DNA of 64,000 bases from Methylovirgula sp. GTDB taxonomy: Bacteria; Pseudomonadota; Alphaproteobacteria; Rhizobiales; Beijerinckiaceae. The notes below the pieces were generated by a model, which was not told the DNA's origin, did no database searches, and saw only the letters and a program-made list of their open reading frames with translations. The translations under genes were made by a program, and so were the position numbers. The stretch spans positions 3,656,501-3,720,500 of the forward strand of contig NZ_JBBCGP010000001.1 of assembly GCF_037200945.1 (NCBI RefSeq), read 5' to 3'. This document shows, in pieces, positions 45,275 to 54,664 of the stretch; positions within the stretch are counted from its first letter, which is position 1; each line of letters begins with the position of its first letter.

Positions 45275-46737
45275 TGATAGCGCGACGTCTGATGTTTCAG
45301 GGCACGGGCTCTGACGTCGGCAAATCGCTGATCGTCGCCGGGCTTGCGCGGGCATATCGCAAACGCGGACTCGCGGTCACGCCATTCAAGCCGCAAAACA
45401 TGTCCAACAATGCCGCCGTGACGGCAGACGGCGGCGAGATCGGCCGGGCGCAGGCTTTGCAGGCGCGCGCGGCGGGGCTTGCGCCAAGCGTGCATATGAA
45501 TCCTGTCTTATTGAAACCGCAAAGCGATGTCGGTTCGCAAGTCGTGGTGCAAGGCCGCGTCGTGGGGACCGCCAAAGCGCGCGAATATCAGGCTTGGAAA
45601 CCAAAACTGCGCGCCGCCGTGCTCGAAAGTTTTGCGACACTTGCGGCTGCGGCGGATCTGGTACTCGTCGAGGGCGCCGGGAGCCCCGCCGAAATCAATC
45701 TGCGCGCCAACGATATCGCAAACATGGGTTTCGCCCGGGCTGTAGATTGTCCCGTCGTTCTCATAGGTGACATCGACCGCGGCGGCGTCATCGCCCAGAT
45801 CGCTGGCACGAAAGCGGTGCTCGATGCCGACGATGCGGCGCTGATCCGGGGCTTCATCGTCAATAAATTTCGCGGCGATCCGACGCTCTTCGAAGCCGGG
45901 ATGCGCGACATCGAAACCTATTCAGGTTGGCCGGCACTCGGACTCATTCCTTATTTCGCCGATGCTGCCCTTCTGCCTGCCGAGGACAGTGTTCCGCACC
46001 AACGTTTTATGCCAAGCGGCAAAAACCGGCCGCTCAAGATCGTGACGCCGGTTCTGCCGCATATCGCGAATTTCGACGATCTCGATCCGCTCGCTGCGGA
46101 GCCTAACATCAATTTCATGATGATGCGGCATGGCACGCCCCTCCCCGGCGATGCCGACCTGATCATCCTGCCAGGATCGAAAGCGACGCGCGCCGACATG
46201 GATGCGCTCGTCGCAGAAGGCTGGGACATCGATATCAAGGCGCATGTGCGGCGCGGCGGTAAAGTTCTCGGCCTCTGCGGCGGCTTTCAATTGCTTGGGC
46301 GGCGGATTGCCGACCCGGACGGTATTGAAGGCGCACCCGGCGAAACGCTAGGCCTCGGCCTGCTCGATGTCGAGACCGTGCTCGGCGGCGACAAGGCGCT
46401 TTTGGCTGTCGCCGGTCATGACACGGCGGACGGCGCGCCGTTCAAAGGCTATGAAATGCACATCGGCCAAACTTATGGACCGGATTGTATGTGCCCGATG
46501 CACAGACTTGATGACGGCCGCGTTGAAGGCGCGCGTTCAGCGAGCGGCCTCGTCGCCGGCACCTATGTCCATGGCCTTTTTGCCGACGATCATCAACGCC
46601 GCGCATGGATCACGTCGCTGGGCGGCAATGGCTCCGATCTCGCCTATGAAGACCAGATCGAGCGAACGCTCGACGGCCTTGCCACGCATCTCGAAACTCA
46701 CCTTGATCTCGATCTTTTGCTCAGCCTCGCCAAATGA
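45274..46737 (+). CDS. cobQ: Cobyric acid synthase
   Basis: 487 residues. It amidates side chains b, d, e and g of adenosylcobyrinic acid a,c-diamide with glutamine and ATP. MFQGTGSDVGKSLIVAGLAR is the P-loop, FKPQNMSNNAAVTADGGEIG and RAQALQARAAGL the substrate region; the glutaminase has ILPGSKATRADM, GLCGGFQLLGRRI (nucleophile Cys) and a late GYEMHIG. The 3' end overlaps the convergent cobD by 17 bases. Confidence 0.96.
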   Translation: MIARRLMFQGTGSDVGKSLIVAGLARAYRKRGLAVTPFKPQNMSNNAAVTADGGEIGRAQALQARAAGLAPSVHMNPVLLKPQSDVGSQVVVQGRVVGTAKAREYQAWKPKLRAAVLESFATLAAAADLVLVEGAGSPAEINLRANDIANMGFARAVDCPVVLIGDIDRGGVIAQIAGTKAVLDADDAALIRGFIVNKFRGDPTLFEAGMRDIETYSGWPALGLIPYFADAALLPAEDSVPHQRFMPSGKNRPLKIVTPVLPHIANFDDLDPLAAEPNINFMMMRHGTPLPGDADLIILPGSKATRADMDALVAEGWDIDIKAHVRRGGKVLGLCGGFQLLGRRIADPDGIEGAPGETLGLGLLDVETVLGGDKALLAVAGHDTADGAPFKGYEMHIGQTYGPDCMCPMHRLDDGRVEGARSASGLVAGTYVHGLFADDHQRRAWITSLGGNGSDLAYEDQIERTLDGLATHLETHLDLDLLLSLAK

Positions 46738-47701
46738 AGACGAGTGCCAGCGCCGCATAGCAACAAATCTGAATCGCGGCGGCACGTCGAAACAATTCGA
46801 GCGCGCGGAAAATATCTTTGGCATTCGCGTCACAACGGCCATCGCCCATGAAGGCGCCATCAACGACATTTTCGCCATAGACTCGCGGACCGCCGAGCTT
46901 GAGGCCGAGAGCCCCGGCCATCGCTGTCTCCGGCCATCCGGCATTGGGCGACAGATGCTTGGGTGCGTCGCGCCGCGTAGCACGCCAAACCTCGCGCGCG
47001 GACGCAAACCCGCCAAAGACAGCGGCAGCGGCGAAAAGCAATGCCGCAAGCCGTGCCGCTGGAAGATTGACAAGATCGTCGAGCCGCGCCGACCCCCAGC
47101 CAAAATTTGCAAAGCGTGGCGTGCGATGCCCGACCATGCTGTCGGCAGTGTTGATTGTCTTATAGAGCATCGCGCCGGTGAGACCGCCAACAGCGAGCCA
47201 GAACGCCGGCGCAACGACGCCATCGGAGAAATTCTCGGCGAGACTTTCGATCGCGGCCCGTGCAATGCCCGCTTCATCGAGGTCAGCCGCATTGCGCCCG
47301 ACAATCCGGCCGACCGCCGCGCGCGCCGGTTCAACCCCCTCGCGCTCCAACGCTGTGGCGACGGCTCGCACATGATCGTGGAGAGAGCGTTGCGCCAGCA
47401 AGCTCGTTGCGAGGAGCGCGAGCACTAGTTCGCCGAAGATTGACGTGCCGAGCAGCCGCGTGACGACGACGCCACAAATTCCGACGCAAGCCAGCCAGAA
47501 GACCAAAGCAACAACGCCAGAGAGCTTTTGAATTTGCGCGTTTGTAGATTGCCGATTGAGCCGCGATTCCGTCGCACCAATCAACACGCCGATCCACATG
47601 ATTGGATGGCCGATCACGCGCAATAAAAATGCCGGATAGCCGAAGATCGCTTCAAGCGCGAGTACCGCCGCCGTGAGACCAAACGTACTCGTGAACGTCA
47701 T
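46721..47701 (-). CDS. cobD: Adenosylcobinamide-phosphate synthase
   Basis: 326 residues, CobD/CbiB family, integral membrane. It joins the aminopropanol phosphate to adenosylcobyric acid. LLRVIGHPIMWIGVLIGATE opens the protein; VGRIVGRNAADLDEAGIARA, ESLAENFSDGVVAPAFW and KTINTADSMVGHRTPRFANF are highly conserved. It carries several hydrophobic helices. It shares the linker branch with CobC. Note that CobD in Salmonella names the decarboxylase instead. Confidence 0.94.
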   Translation of the reverse strand: MTFTSTFGLTAAVLALEAIFGYPAFLLRVIGHPIMWIGVLIGATESRLNRQSTNAQIQKLSGVVALVFWLACVGICGVVVTRLLGTSIFGELVLALLATSLLAQRSLHDHVRAVATALEREGVEPARAAVGRIVGRNAADLDEAGIARAAIESLAENFSDGVVAPAFWLAVGGLTGAMLYKTINTADSMVGHRTPRFANFGWGSARLDDLVNLPAARLAALLFAAAAVFGGFASAREVWRATRRDAPKHLSPNAGWPETAMAGALGLKLGGPRVYGENVVDGAFMGDGRCDANAKDIFRALELFRRAAAIQICCYAALALVFIWRG

Positions 47702-47875
47702 TCTTATGTCCGGTTGGCGAAATCGACATGACGACGTCCGCTAAATGCCGATCGGATACCGTGCGGTCAAGCTTGCCGAGACTGGTGATGAATAAGTGCC
47801 GATGCAGGATTGACCGTATTCGAAGGGGCATGACATGGATTTTAAAATGTTATGGTTGAATTCGTGTAACGCGCA

Positions 47876-48967
47876 TTGCATGTTCGGCAAGTATTTTTCT
47901 GGAGTAGAGCATTGTCCGTTCCGAGCCGATCCTCTCCATTGCCTCTCGGCTCATTCGCGCTCATCGCCGTGATTATCGCGGCGAGTGCTGGCGCCTTCGC
48001 TTATACGGCGGGCTGGCTATCCCCCGACCGTCTCACCGCTCGTAAAATCATCGCCGCTTTAGCCCCGCCTGGCGGCCCCGCGCTCGGGCATCGGCGTAAC
48101 CACGCAAAGGGAATTTGTTTTACTGGCGTGTTCGACTCGAACGGCAACGGCGCGGTACTCTCTTCATCGCAGATATTCACCCGCGGGCAATATCCGGCGC
48201 TCGGGCGCTTCAACCTCGCGACTCCGAACGCGAACGCGGCCGATGCGATGGTTCGCGTGAGAGGCCTTGGACTTCAGATTTCAGCACCGAACGGCGAAGT
48301 CTGGCGCTCGGCCATGATCGACCCACCCTTCTTTCCCGTCGCCACGGTGGAAGGTTTTTATGCTCTGCAATTAGCGTCGAAAAGCAAAGATCCCAGCGCG
48401 ATGAGGACATTTGTGGCGTCGCATCCGGAAGTCAAAGCTTTTGGCGGCTGGGCAAAGAGCACTCCATGGACAGGAAGCTACGCCGAAGAGCCCTATAATA
48501 GCTTAGACTCCTTCATCTTTACAGACGAGTCGAGTGCAAAGCGCGCGGTGCGCTGGTCATATAGTCCACAGGCGCAAGCCGTACCGATCACGCAAGCCGA
48601 ACTTAGCAAACGCGGCCCCAATTATCTCGAACAGGAAATCGCAGAGCGCGTCGGCAAGGCACCGCAGCGTTGGACATTGACGTTGACCGTTGCAGATTCC
48701 AGCGATCAGACAGCCGACCCGAGCAAGCCCTGGCCGAAGGGACGCCGAACGATCACAGCCGGAGAGCTTGTTGTGCAGAAGGTCGAGGCCGAGGCAGACG
48801 GCCCTTGCCGAGATATCAATTTCGATCCGACGATCCTGCCAAACGGCGTCACGGTCTCCGATGATCCGTTTCCGGCCGCGCGCTCCTCCGCATATGCGGT
48901 CTCCTACGACGCCCGCACGGCGGAGGCTAAGTATTATCCGTATACCCAATCGAGTTCGCACCCATGA
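47876..48967 (+). CDS. Catalase-related peroxidase (SrpA-like), membrane-anchored
   Basis: 363 residues in the listed frame, which begins with TTG; a TTG at 47912 with GGAG before it is also possible. Residues about 25-48 are a membrane anchor or uncleaved signal (SFALIAVIIAASAGAFAYT). The heme-side catalytic His is H76 in GHRRNHAKGICFTGVFDSNG, as in catalase-family peroxidases. ATGA overlap with the cytochrome b561 gene suggests that electrons from the membrane feed a periplasmic peroxidase. The fold lacks the C-terminal part of full catalases, as is usual for this subfamily. Confidence 0.88.
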   Translation: MHVRQVFFWSRALSVPSRSSPLPLGSFALIAVIIAASAGAFAYTAGWLSPDRLTARKIIAALAPPGGPALGHRRNHAKGICFTGVFDSNGNGAVLSSSQIFTRGQYPALGRFNLATPNANAADAMVRVRGLGLQISAPNGEVWRSAMIDPPFFPVATVEGFYALQLASKSKDPSAMRTFVASHPEVKAFGGWAKSTPWTGSYAEEPYNSLDSFIFTDESSAKRAVRWSYSPQAQAVPITQAELSKRGPNYLEQEIAERVGKAPQRWTLTLTVADSSDQTADPSKPWPKGRRTITAGELVVQKVEAEADGPCRDINFDPTILPNGVTVSDDPFPAARSSAYAVSYDARTAEAKYYPYTQSSSHP

Positions 48968-49527
48968 GCACAGACCGTCAGCGTTTCACCGTTCTTCAGC
49001 GCGTGCTGCACTGGCTGATGGCACTTTGCCTTCTCGCAATGCTCTTCATTGGCGTTGGCATGGTCTCGACCGTCATGCCGAAATATGTACCTTTGCTTGC
49101 AACACATAAAACGCTCGGCATTGCGATCCTTGCTCTCGCACTGATCAGGCTCGGCGTGCGCGCTCGCTTTGGCGCGCCTGCGCTGCCACCGAATTTGCCC
49201 GAACCGATGAAGCTTGCAGCGCATCTATCGCATTACGGGCTTTACGCATTAATGATCGCCATGCCTCTGCTCGGTTGGGGAATGATGTCGGCCGGTTCTT
49301 ACCCAGTCGTGCTCTTCGGCGATATCCACTTGCCGCCGATCCTCCCACCCAGCGATGACGTACATACTCTACTCTGGAACGCGCATTACTATCTGGCTTT
49401 TGCCTTCTTTGCGCTCATCCTCATGCATATCGCCGCCGCATTGTTCCACGCACTGATCCGGCGCGATGGTGTTTTCGAGACGATGGCGTCCGCGTCCTTC
49501 AGCGATGACGGCGTACCGGCCGAGTGA
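48964..49527 (+). CDS. Cytochrome b561 family protein
   Basis: 187 residues with four membrane helices. Heme-ligand histidines are visible in VLHWLMALCLLAML, ATHKTLGIAIL, LSHYGLYALMIAMPLLGW and FFALILMHIAAALFHALI. It likely passes electrons from quinol to a periplasmic partner, most simply the peroxidase whose gene it overlaps by four bases. Confidence 0.92.
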   Translation: MSTDRQRFTVLQRVLHWLMALCLLAMLFIGVGMVSTVMPKYVPLLATHKTLGIAILALALIRLGVRARFGAPALPPNLPEPMKLAAHLSHYGLYALMIAMPLLGWGMMSAGSYPVVLFGDIHLPPILPPSDDVHTLLWNAHYYLAFAFFALILMHIAAALFHALIRRDGVFETMASASFSDDGVPAE

Positions 49528-49698
49528 TCGCAATTGATTAAGCCTGCGGCGCCCGCGCGTGGCTTTAGGCGCACGGCATTCAATCAACAAAAAATCTGGA
49601 ACGATATGATCTGATCTTCGCGTTGGTTGCGCGCGCCCGCGGCGCATAAGCAGCGGCAACGGCGCTCACGTGCGTCTTCCAAAGCGAAGGAGATTATT

Positions 49699-49938
49699 AT
49701 GATCAAGTCATTTTCCGTTCCTGCAGCATGTGCGGCCATCCTTCTGGCGAGCCTCTCCGCTTCCTCAGCGTTCGCGGGGACGCACCACGCAGACCATCGC
49801 GAAAGCGCGCAGCACATGAACCATTATTATGCGCTTGTCGGGCAGAGCTCGTCTTCGGCGTCGGCGGATGCCGCAAGGCTCCGCATGCCCTCGCCGACGC
49901 ATGACGACCCTTTTAGCTTCCCGGTTTCAGATCAGTAA
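49699..49938 (+). CDS. Small secreted His-rich protein
   Basis: 79 residues from the ATG at 49699 with AAGGAG upstream. A signal peptide (SVPAACAAILLASLSASSAF, cleaved near AFA-GT) precedes a short His-rich segment THHADHRESAQHMNHYY, then a Ser/Ala stretch and a DDPF tail. I do not recognise the family. The His cluster could bind a metal; the protein lies between the peroxidase pair and other unusual exported proteins. Confidence 0.72.
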   Translation: MIKSFSVPAACAAILLASLSASSAFAGTHHADHRESAQHMNHYYALVGQSSSSASADAARLRMPSPTHDDPFSFPVSDQ

Positions 49939-50163
49939 CGCGATCTCAAGATGCAAAAGCCGGAAGTCTTTTCTTTGTTATCTGTATAGAGAGCGGAATT
50001 TGATCAGTAAAAGCGGTAAAGGAAACAATGCCAAACACTTCCTGCTTTACCAAGAGTAGAATTTGGAAAATCATTCTATTTACAGTTTTATCAAACCACC
50101 TTTAGGACTTGGACGCGGCTTGGCCTTAGCTAGCCAAGGATCGCTTTATATTTAGCTGGTTGG

Positions 50164-50192
50164 GAAACGGCTCTCTTGGGGCCGTTTCTTTT
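50164..50192 (+). terminator. Hairpin with T-run, plus-strand terminator
   Basis: An 8-bp stem (50164-50171 with 50181-50188, GAAACGGC/GCCGTTTC) is followed by TTTT. It may end the transcript of the upstream secreted-protein gene, although it is 225 bases from that stop. Confidence 0.65.
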
Positions 50193-50296
50193 GGGGCTTA
50201 TTCAAGTGTGATTTTTGTCACCTCGGCACAAGCAGCTTTGGGTATATTTGTGCTGCATCCGGTGCTCATTAGCCGGGGATGCGTTATTGACCTAGG

Positions 50297-50330
50297 CGGC
50301 TCTCCATTGGGGTGGAGGGCCGTTTCGTTT
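50297..50330 (+). terminator. Hairpin, possible terminator
   Basis: Stem 50297-50305 with 50314-50322 (one G-T pair), followed by a T-rich stretch (TTTCGTTT). It lies about 60 bases beyond the LysR stop on the other strand, so it could serve either direction. Confidence 0.5.
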
Positions 50331-50386
50331 ACCCGGCCCTCTTTGCCCGAAAAATAACGAGGTCGCGGCGGTCCATTCACGCGGCT

Positions 50387-51280
50387 CTAGCGCTCTTTGC
50401 GTTTTCGCGTGATCGTTGCGGTCAACGCCTGCGCGGCGTGCCCCGGCTGTCGTTCTATTTGCTGGATCAGATTAAACGGCCGCGCGGGCAGATCGAACGG
50501 CGCCCGGCTGAGCAAGCCGGCTTCGAGGCTCGATACAGCGGCCGAAGCCGAAATCGCTGTCGCGCCCATGCCCGCCTCAACCGCGGCGCGGACGGCTTCA
50601 TTGGTCGGTAATTCGAGCGCGACATTGAGGGCGGCAACTGGGACGCCCAATTTGGCGAGCGCGCCTTCGAAAACAGAGCGCGTGCCAGAACCCGGCTCGC
50701 GCAGCACCCATTCCGTTTTAACGAAATCGTCTGCCGTGAGCTTCTTGCGCATCGCCCACGGATGATCGGCCGCGACAACGATGATCAATTGGTCACGCGC
50801 GACCTCGGTGACCTTGAGTAATGGCCGCTCGACAGGCCCTTCTACGAACCCGAGTTCGGCCGCGCCCGTACTGACGGCTTCCGCCGCATCGGCGGTATTG
50901 CCAACACTCAACCTGATTTCGATGCCCGGATGCGCGTGACGGAAATCGACGAGATGACGCGGCAGCCAATAGCTCGCGATCGTCTGGCTCGCCTGGATGA
51001 GCAAGCGTCCACGCTTCAGGCCGGCAAGTTCGGCGAGTTTCAGTTCCGCCAATTCAGCGCGGGCCAGCACGGCGCGGGCCTCGTCCAGGAAAATCCGCCC
51101 TGCATCGGTCAGTTCTATCCCACGCCCGACACGATTGAAAAGTTTCGAGCCGTGCTGCGCTTCCAGCGCAGCAACCGCGGCGCTCGCCGCGGATTGCGTG
51201 AGATTAAGCGCCTCGGCAGCCCGCGTCACATGTTCACGCTCGGCAACGGCGACAAAAATACGGAGCTGCTCAAGAGTCAT
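50387..51280 (-). CDS. LysR-family transcriptional regulator
   Basis: 297 residues. The N-terminal winged helix-turn-helix is MTLEQLRIFVAVAEREHVTR followed by AAEALNLTQSAASAAVAALE; the effector domain has LLIQASQTIASYWLPRHL, ELGFVEGPVERP and VLREPGSGTRSVFE, close to the CysB/CbbR-like subgroup. Such regulators often control a divergent neighbour. Here the exported repeat protein starts 235 bases away on the other strand. The ligand is unknown. Confidence 0.92.
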   Translation of the reverse strand: MTLEQLRIFVAVAEREHVTRAAEALNLTQSAASAAVAALEAQHGSKLFNRVGRGIELTDAGRIFLDEARAVLARAELAELKLAELAGLKRGRLLIQASQTIASYWLPRHLVDFRHAHPGIEIRLSVGNTADAAEAVSTGAAELGFVEGPVERPLLKVTEVARDQLIIVVAADHPWAMRKKLTADDFVKTEWVLREPGSGTRSVFEGALAKLGVPVAALNVALELPTNEAVRAAVEAGMGATAISASAAVSSLEAGLLSRAPFDLPARPFNLIQQIERQPGHAAQALTATITRKRKER

Positions 51281-51515
51281 GAACCTAGTCTTTAATACAT
51301 CGGCGCGCGCAAGTCACCGGACGGTCATCTTCCTTGCATCGTTCGATTATGAAACGCGCCGTTGGATTTTGAAAGATGAGCGTGCAGTGGCCCCTTATGG
51401 TCCGGCCGCCAAATTGGCGGACTGAACGGCGCGAATATTTCTTCGTCGGCCGCGTTCTGAATCGTAATGTTTAAGTTCCCGGCCGGGAACGCATGATTAT
51501 AGAGGGAAACTGACT

Positions 51516-51959
51516 ATGAAATTTTCCGCGAAGGCCGCACTGGCGATTGCTCTCGCTCTCAGTCCCGTCCTGGCGATTGCAACCGATCATACGATATCCG
51601 CCATGACGCACAGCGGCAAAAAGGTGCGTCTCGACGTGGAGAACATGAACGGCCACATGATGGCGCTTCTGCCGGCCGAGCAGGCGCCGGACTATCTCCA
51701 TCAAATGATTTTCGAGGTCATGAATGCGAGCGGCAAGCACTTTCGGCTCGTCGGAACGAACGTGAACGGCCACATGATGCTAATGGTGCCGGACGACCAG
51801 ATGCCTGACTTCCTACACCAAATGACATTCACAGTTATGACACATAGTGGCAAGGAAATGACCGTCGCGGCCGCTGATATCAACGGCCATATGATGGTTA
51901 TGATCCCCGCGGACCAGGCGACCGATTACCTTCACCAGATGATCTCACGCTTGCAATAA
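51516..51959 (+). CDS. Exported protein of three 39-residue His/Met repeats
   Basis: 147 residues. A signal peptide covers about 1-22 (AALAIALALSPVLA). The mature protein is three tandem repeats with an exact period of 39. NGHMM recurs at 45-49, 84-88 and 123-127; LHQM at 61-64, 100-103 and 139-142. SGK, a Pro, an acidic-Gln pair and D-[YF] also recur. GAGGGAA precedes the ATG. I do not recognise the family. His and Met at fixed positions could bind copper, nickel or cobalt in the periplasm, but no catalytic motif is seen. Confidence 0.82.
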   Translation: MKFSAKAALAIALALSPVLAIATDHTISAMTHSGKKVRLDVENMNGHMMALLPAEQAPDYLHQMIFEVMNASGKHFRLVGTNVNGHMMLMVPDDQMPDFLHQMTFTVMTHSGKEMTVAAADINGHMMVMIPADQATDYLHQMISRLQ

Positions 51960-52127
51960 CACTGGCTCACGCGGTCGGCGCAGCATATAAACAGCGAAGA
52001 GCAAGAAGACAGCCGCGCAAGAAGAACGCGGCAAACATGGAAACGGGCCATCGTTCGCGCGAGGCCCACATGATCGCTGTCGGCAAAGCTAAGAGAATTT
52101 CCAGCTCCATCTAACGCGAGACCAGCC

Positions 52128-53204
52128 ATGTCACATCATCTCGACTCACCCATCGCACGCCAGGACATCCGTCTCGATATTACCGACCTTTACCTATTCC
52201 GCGGCGAAGTAGGGACTGTGTTCGTCATCAACGTCTGCCACTCGATCGCAGGCCCTATTCCCGAACCGGGCTATCATCCCGAGGGGATGTACGAATTCAA
52301 AATCGATTCAAATGGCGATGCCAGCGAAGAGATTACTTATCGCATTCAGTTCTACAAGCGCGACCCGCAGGGCAATCAACGCTACGTTTTGCGTCGGATC
52401 ACCGGCGCGGAGGCAACAGATCCGCACGCGCCCGGCACTCTGATCGCCGAGGGCACAACCGACAAAACGACCACGACGGACTCCGGTCTGCGTGTCTGGG
52501 CCGGTAAGGCCGGTGACCCGTTCTGGATCGAACCCGATGTGTTGCACGCGGTCGGTCATGCTTTCCAGGATGGCACGACGATCAACCTCGGCGACTGGAC
52601 GCCAAGCAAGGCAAAGAACTTGTTTGCCGGCCACACGATTTATTCGATCGTGCTGGAAGTGCCGGACGCCGAGCTACTCGCCGCCACGCATGGCGAGCAT
52701 AAAATCGGCGTCTGGGCGGTCGCGACACTGGCAACGGACGCCGGCGGCTGGCGCTCGATCAACCGCATCGGCCTGCCTATGATTCACCCGCTCTTCACGC
52801 AATATAATGAGGACCTCGGCAATCGGCTCAACGCCGGACACCCGTCCGAAGATTTTGCGACCTACGGCGCGCTCGTCGCGAAGTCCATCGCGGGGGCCGT
52901 GTCGGCGATCGGCACGTCCGCGGACCCGCAGGCCTATGGCGAACGGGTTGCGCGGCGCTTCTTCCCTAACGTGCTGCCTTACAAGATCGGGACATCCGCG
53001 ACATTCGGCTTCGCCGAATGGAACGGCCGCTCGCTCGCTGACAATGCGCCCGACGTGATGTTCTCGATTGCGGCAAACGCGGCCGTCCGACTCGAGATCG
53101 GCAAGGAGTCGGTTTCGCCAAAGCCGTCGGCGACTTTCCCCTATGTTCCCGATGTGGGCAGAGAGCACACACCGATCCACGGCGCACCGGTGGGCGCGTC
53201 GTAA
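52128..53204 (+). CDS. DUF4331 family protein
   Basis: 358 residues, no signal peptide. The start MSHHLDSPIARQDIRLDITD and LYLFRGEVGTVFVINVCHS match the DUF4331 opening (SHREAP...DITDLY). Other recognisable blocks are GKAGDPFWIEPDVLHAVG and WAVATLATDAGGWRSINRIG, and PVNR-like motifs late in the chain. The function is unknown in the family. The gene stands between the repeat protein and the Ni/Co transporter remnant. Confidence 0.85.
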   Translation: MSHHLDSPIARQDIRLDITDLYLFRGEVGTVFVINVCHSIAGPIPEPGYHPEGMYEFKIDSNGDASEEITYRIQFYKRDPQGNQRYVLRRITGAEATDPHAPGTLIAEGTTDKTTTTDSGLRVWAGKAGDPFWIEPDVLHAVGHAFQDGTTINLGDWTPSKAKNLFAGHTIYSIVLEVPDAELLAATHGEHKIGVWAVATLATDAGGWRSINRIGLPMIHPLFTQYNEDLGNRLNAGHPSEDFATYGALVAKSIAGAVSAIGTSADPQAYGERVARRFFPNVLPYKIGTSATFGFAEWNGRSLADNAPDVMFSIAANAAVRLEIGKESVSPKPSATFPYVPDVGREHTPIHGAPVGAS

Positions 53205-53215
53205 ACGCGAGTATC

Positions 53216-53253
53216 GGCGCGCGAACCAGGCCGAATTTCTAGGTTCGCGCGCC
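53216..53253. terminator. Strong 12-bp hairpin after the DUF4331 gene
   Basis: Perfect arms 53216-53227 and 53242-53253 with a 14-base loop, 12 bases beyond the stop. A T-run (ATTTTTG) comes 9 bases later. It probably ends or attenuates the DUF4331 transcript before the transporter. Confidence 0.6.
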
Positions 53254-53298
53254 AAATTGCCGATTTTTGTCTCAGCGACATAAACCGAAGGAGCGGCT

Positions 53299-54401
53299 AT
53301 GCCGATAGCCGGGATTAACGAGTCCTCGTCATCCCAACCGCGTGCGGATTCAAGTCAAAGCAATCGCGCGCGTTGGAGCATGGTCGGCCATGGGCGCCTT
53401 TATTCTGCTTCTGCATGTCGCCGGTTGGGGCACATTGCTGGGGATCGTCGCACGCCAGCATCTGAGCATCGGCAATTCTGTCTTCGGCTTCGGTATCGGC
53501 CTTGCCGCCTACGCGCTGGGAATGCGCCACGCCTTCGATGCCGATCACATCGCAGCCATTGACAATACCACCCGCAAGATCATGCAGACCGGCAAACGTC
53601 CTCTTTCGGTCGGCTTCTGGTTTTCGTTCGGCCATTCGACCGTCGTCTTCGTGCTGGCGCTGCTGCTTGCATTCGGCGTGAAAAGCATCGCGGCGCCGGT
53701 TCTCGACGACAAATTCTCAGCTTCATCAAATCACGGGCCTGATCGGCACGATTGTCTCGAGCGGCTTTCTTTACGTGATCGCCATTTTCAATCTTATGGT
53801 TCTATTCGACATCATCAGAGTGTTTCGCCAGATGCGGCGCGGCCAATGGTCGGAAAGCGCTTCTGACACGCATCATGTGCGCGGCATTATGAGCACGCTG
53901 CTACGGCGCGTGATGAACTTCGTGAACGAACCCTGGCAGATGTATTTCGTCGGCCTTCTCTTCGGCCTCGGGTTTGACACGGCGACTGAGATTGCACTCC
54001 TCGTATTGACGGGATCGGGCGCCGCGTCCGGACTGCCCTGGTACGCGATCCTTTGCCTTCCCGTTCTTTTCGCCGCCGGCATGTCGCTTTTCGACACGAT
54101 CGATGGATCGTTCATGACTGTCGTTTACGCATGGGCGCTCACAAAGCCCGTGCGGCGCGGTCTATTATAATTTTGTCATTACCGGTCTTTCGATCGCCGT
54201 GGCGCTCGTCATTGGCACGATCGAGATCATGGGTCTGCTCGGCGATACGCTGGATCTCACGGCGCCATCTGGGCTTGGGTCAGGACAGCCGATCTCGGCA
54301 ATATCGGCTTCGTCATTGTCGGGCTATTCGTCGTCACATGGATTGTCGCGGTGGCGACCTGGAAATGGGGCCGGATCGAGGATCGGCTTACAGCGCCCTG
54401 A
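53299..54401 (+). pseudogene. Nickel/cobalt transporter (NiCoT, HoxN/NixA type), frameshifted
   Basis: The NiCoT signatures are all present but spread over different frames. HAFDADHIAAIDN (the HX4DH metal motif) and FWFSFGHSTVVF lie in the frame from 53342. LGFDTATEIALLVL and GMSLFDTIDGSFM follow in a second frame (about 53700-54155). NFVITGLSIAVALVIGTIEI then appears in a third (54156-54265), and VIVGLFVVTWIVAVATWKWG in a fourth, ending at a TGA at 54401. The best ribosome site is before the ATG at 53299, which is itself out of frame. An intact protein would be an eight-helix Ni2+/Co2+ permease, relevant to the cob genes. Confidence 0.85.
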
Positions 54402-54664
54402 TACAGACGGGCTCGCGGAGCTGAGATAGCCGCGAGCATGTGGGCAATCAGCCACACTCCCCCATCAAAGGATGGATGCACCTCGGCAATTCTTTCTAAA
54501 CTACCACCGAAACGGCTTCTATATCAGTAGGCCAGCGCCCCAAAACTAGAGTTATTCTAATTACTATTTAGCGGCCGCGTGTTGTTAAACCTCACCAGCC
54601 GAGTCAAAACGCCCCTGACAAAAAAGTCATTTCTATAATTATTCTAAGTAGTGGACGTGGGGCT

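Larger units (their letters stand above)
49939..50386. other. AT-richer intergenic region with two hairpins
   Basis: About 450 bases between convergent genes. No coding signal was recognised, and base composition is visibly lower in GC than in neighbours. Two terminator-like hairpins (listed separately) occupy the right half. Confidence 0.55.

Noticed and set aside
44345..45355. A 336-codon minus-strand frame across cobO and the riboswitch
   Set aside because: Covers the riboswitch core and the antisense of cobO; no protein features.
51967..52110. A 47-codon minus-strand frame with a hydrophobic stretch between the repeat protein and the DUF4331 gene
   Set aside because: No ribosome site and no recognisable family; could be real but cannot be supported.
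54480..54660. AT-rich elements resembling Irr/Fur half sites (TTCTAA repeats) before the iron-uptake genes
   Set aside because: Only half sites, not a full palindrome, and nearer to the small hypothetical gene than to the receptor.
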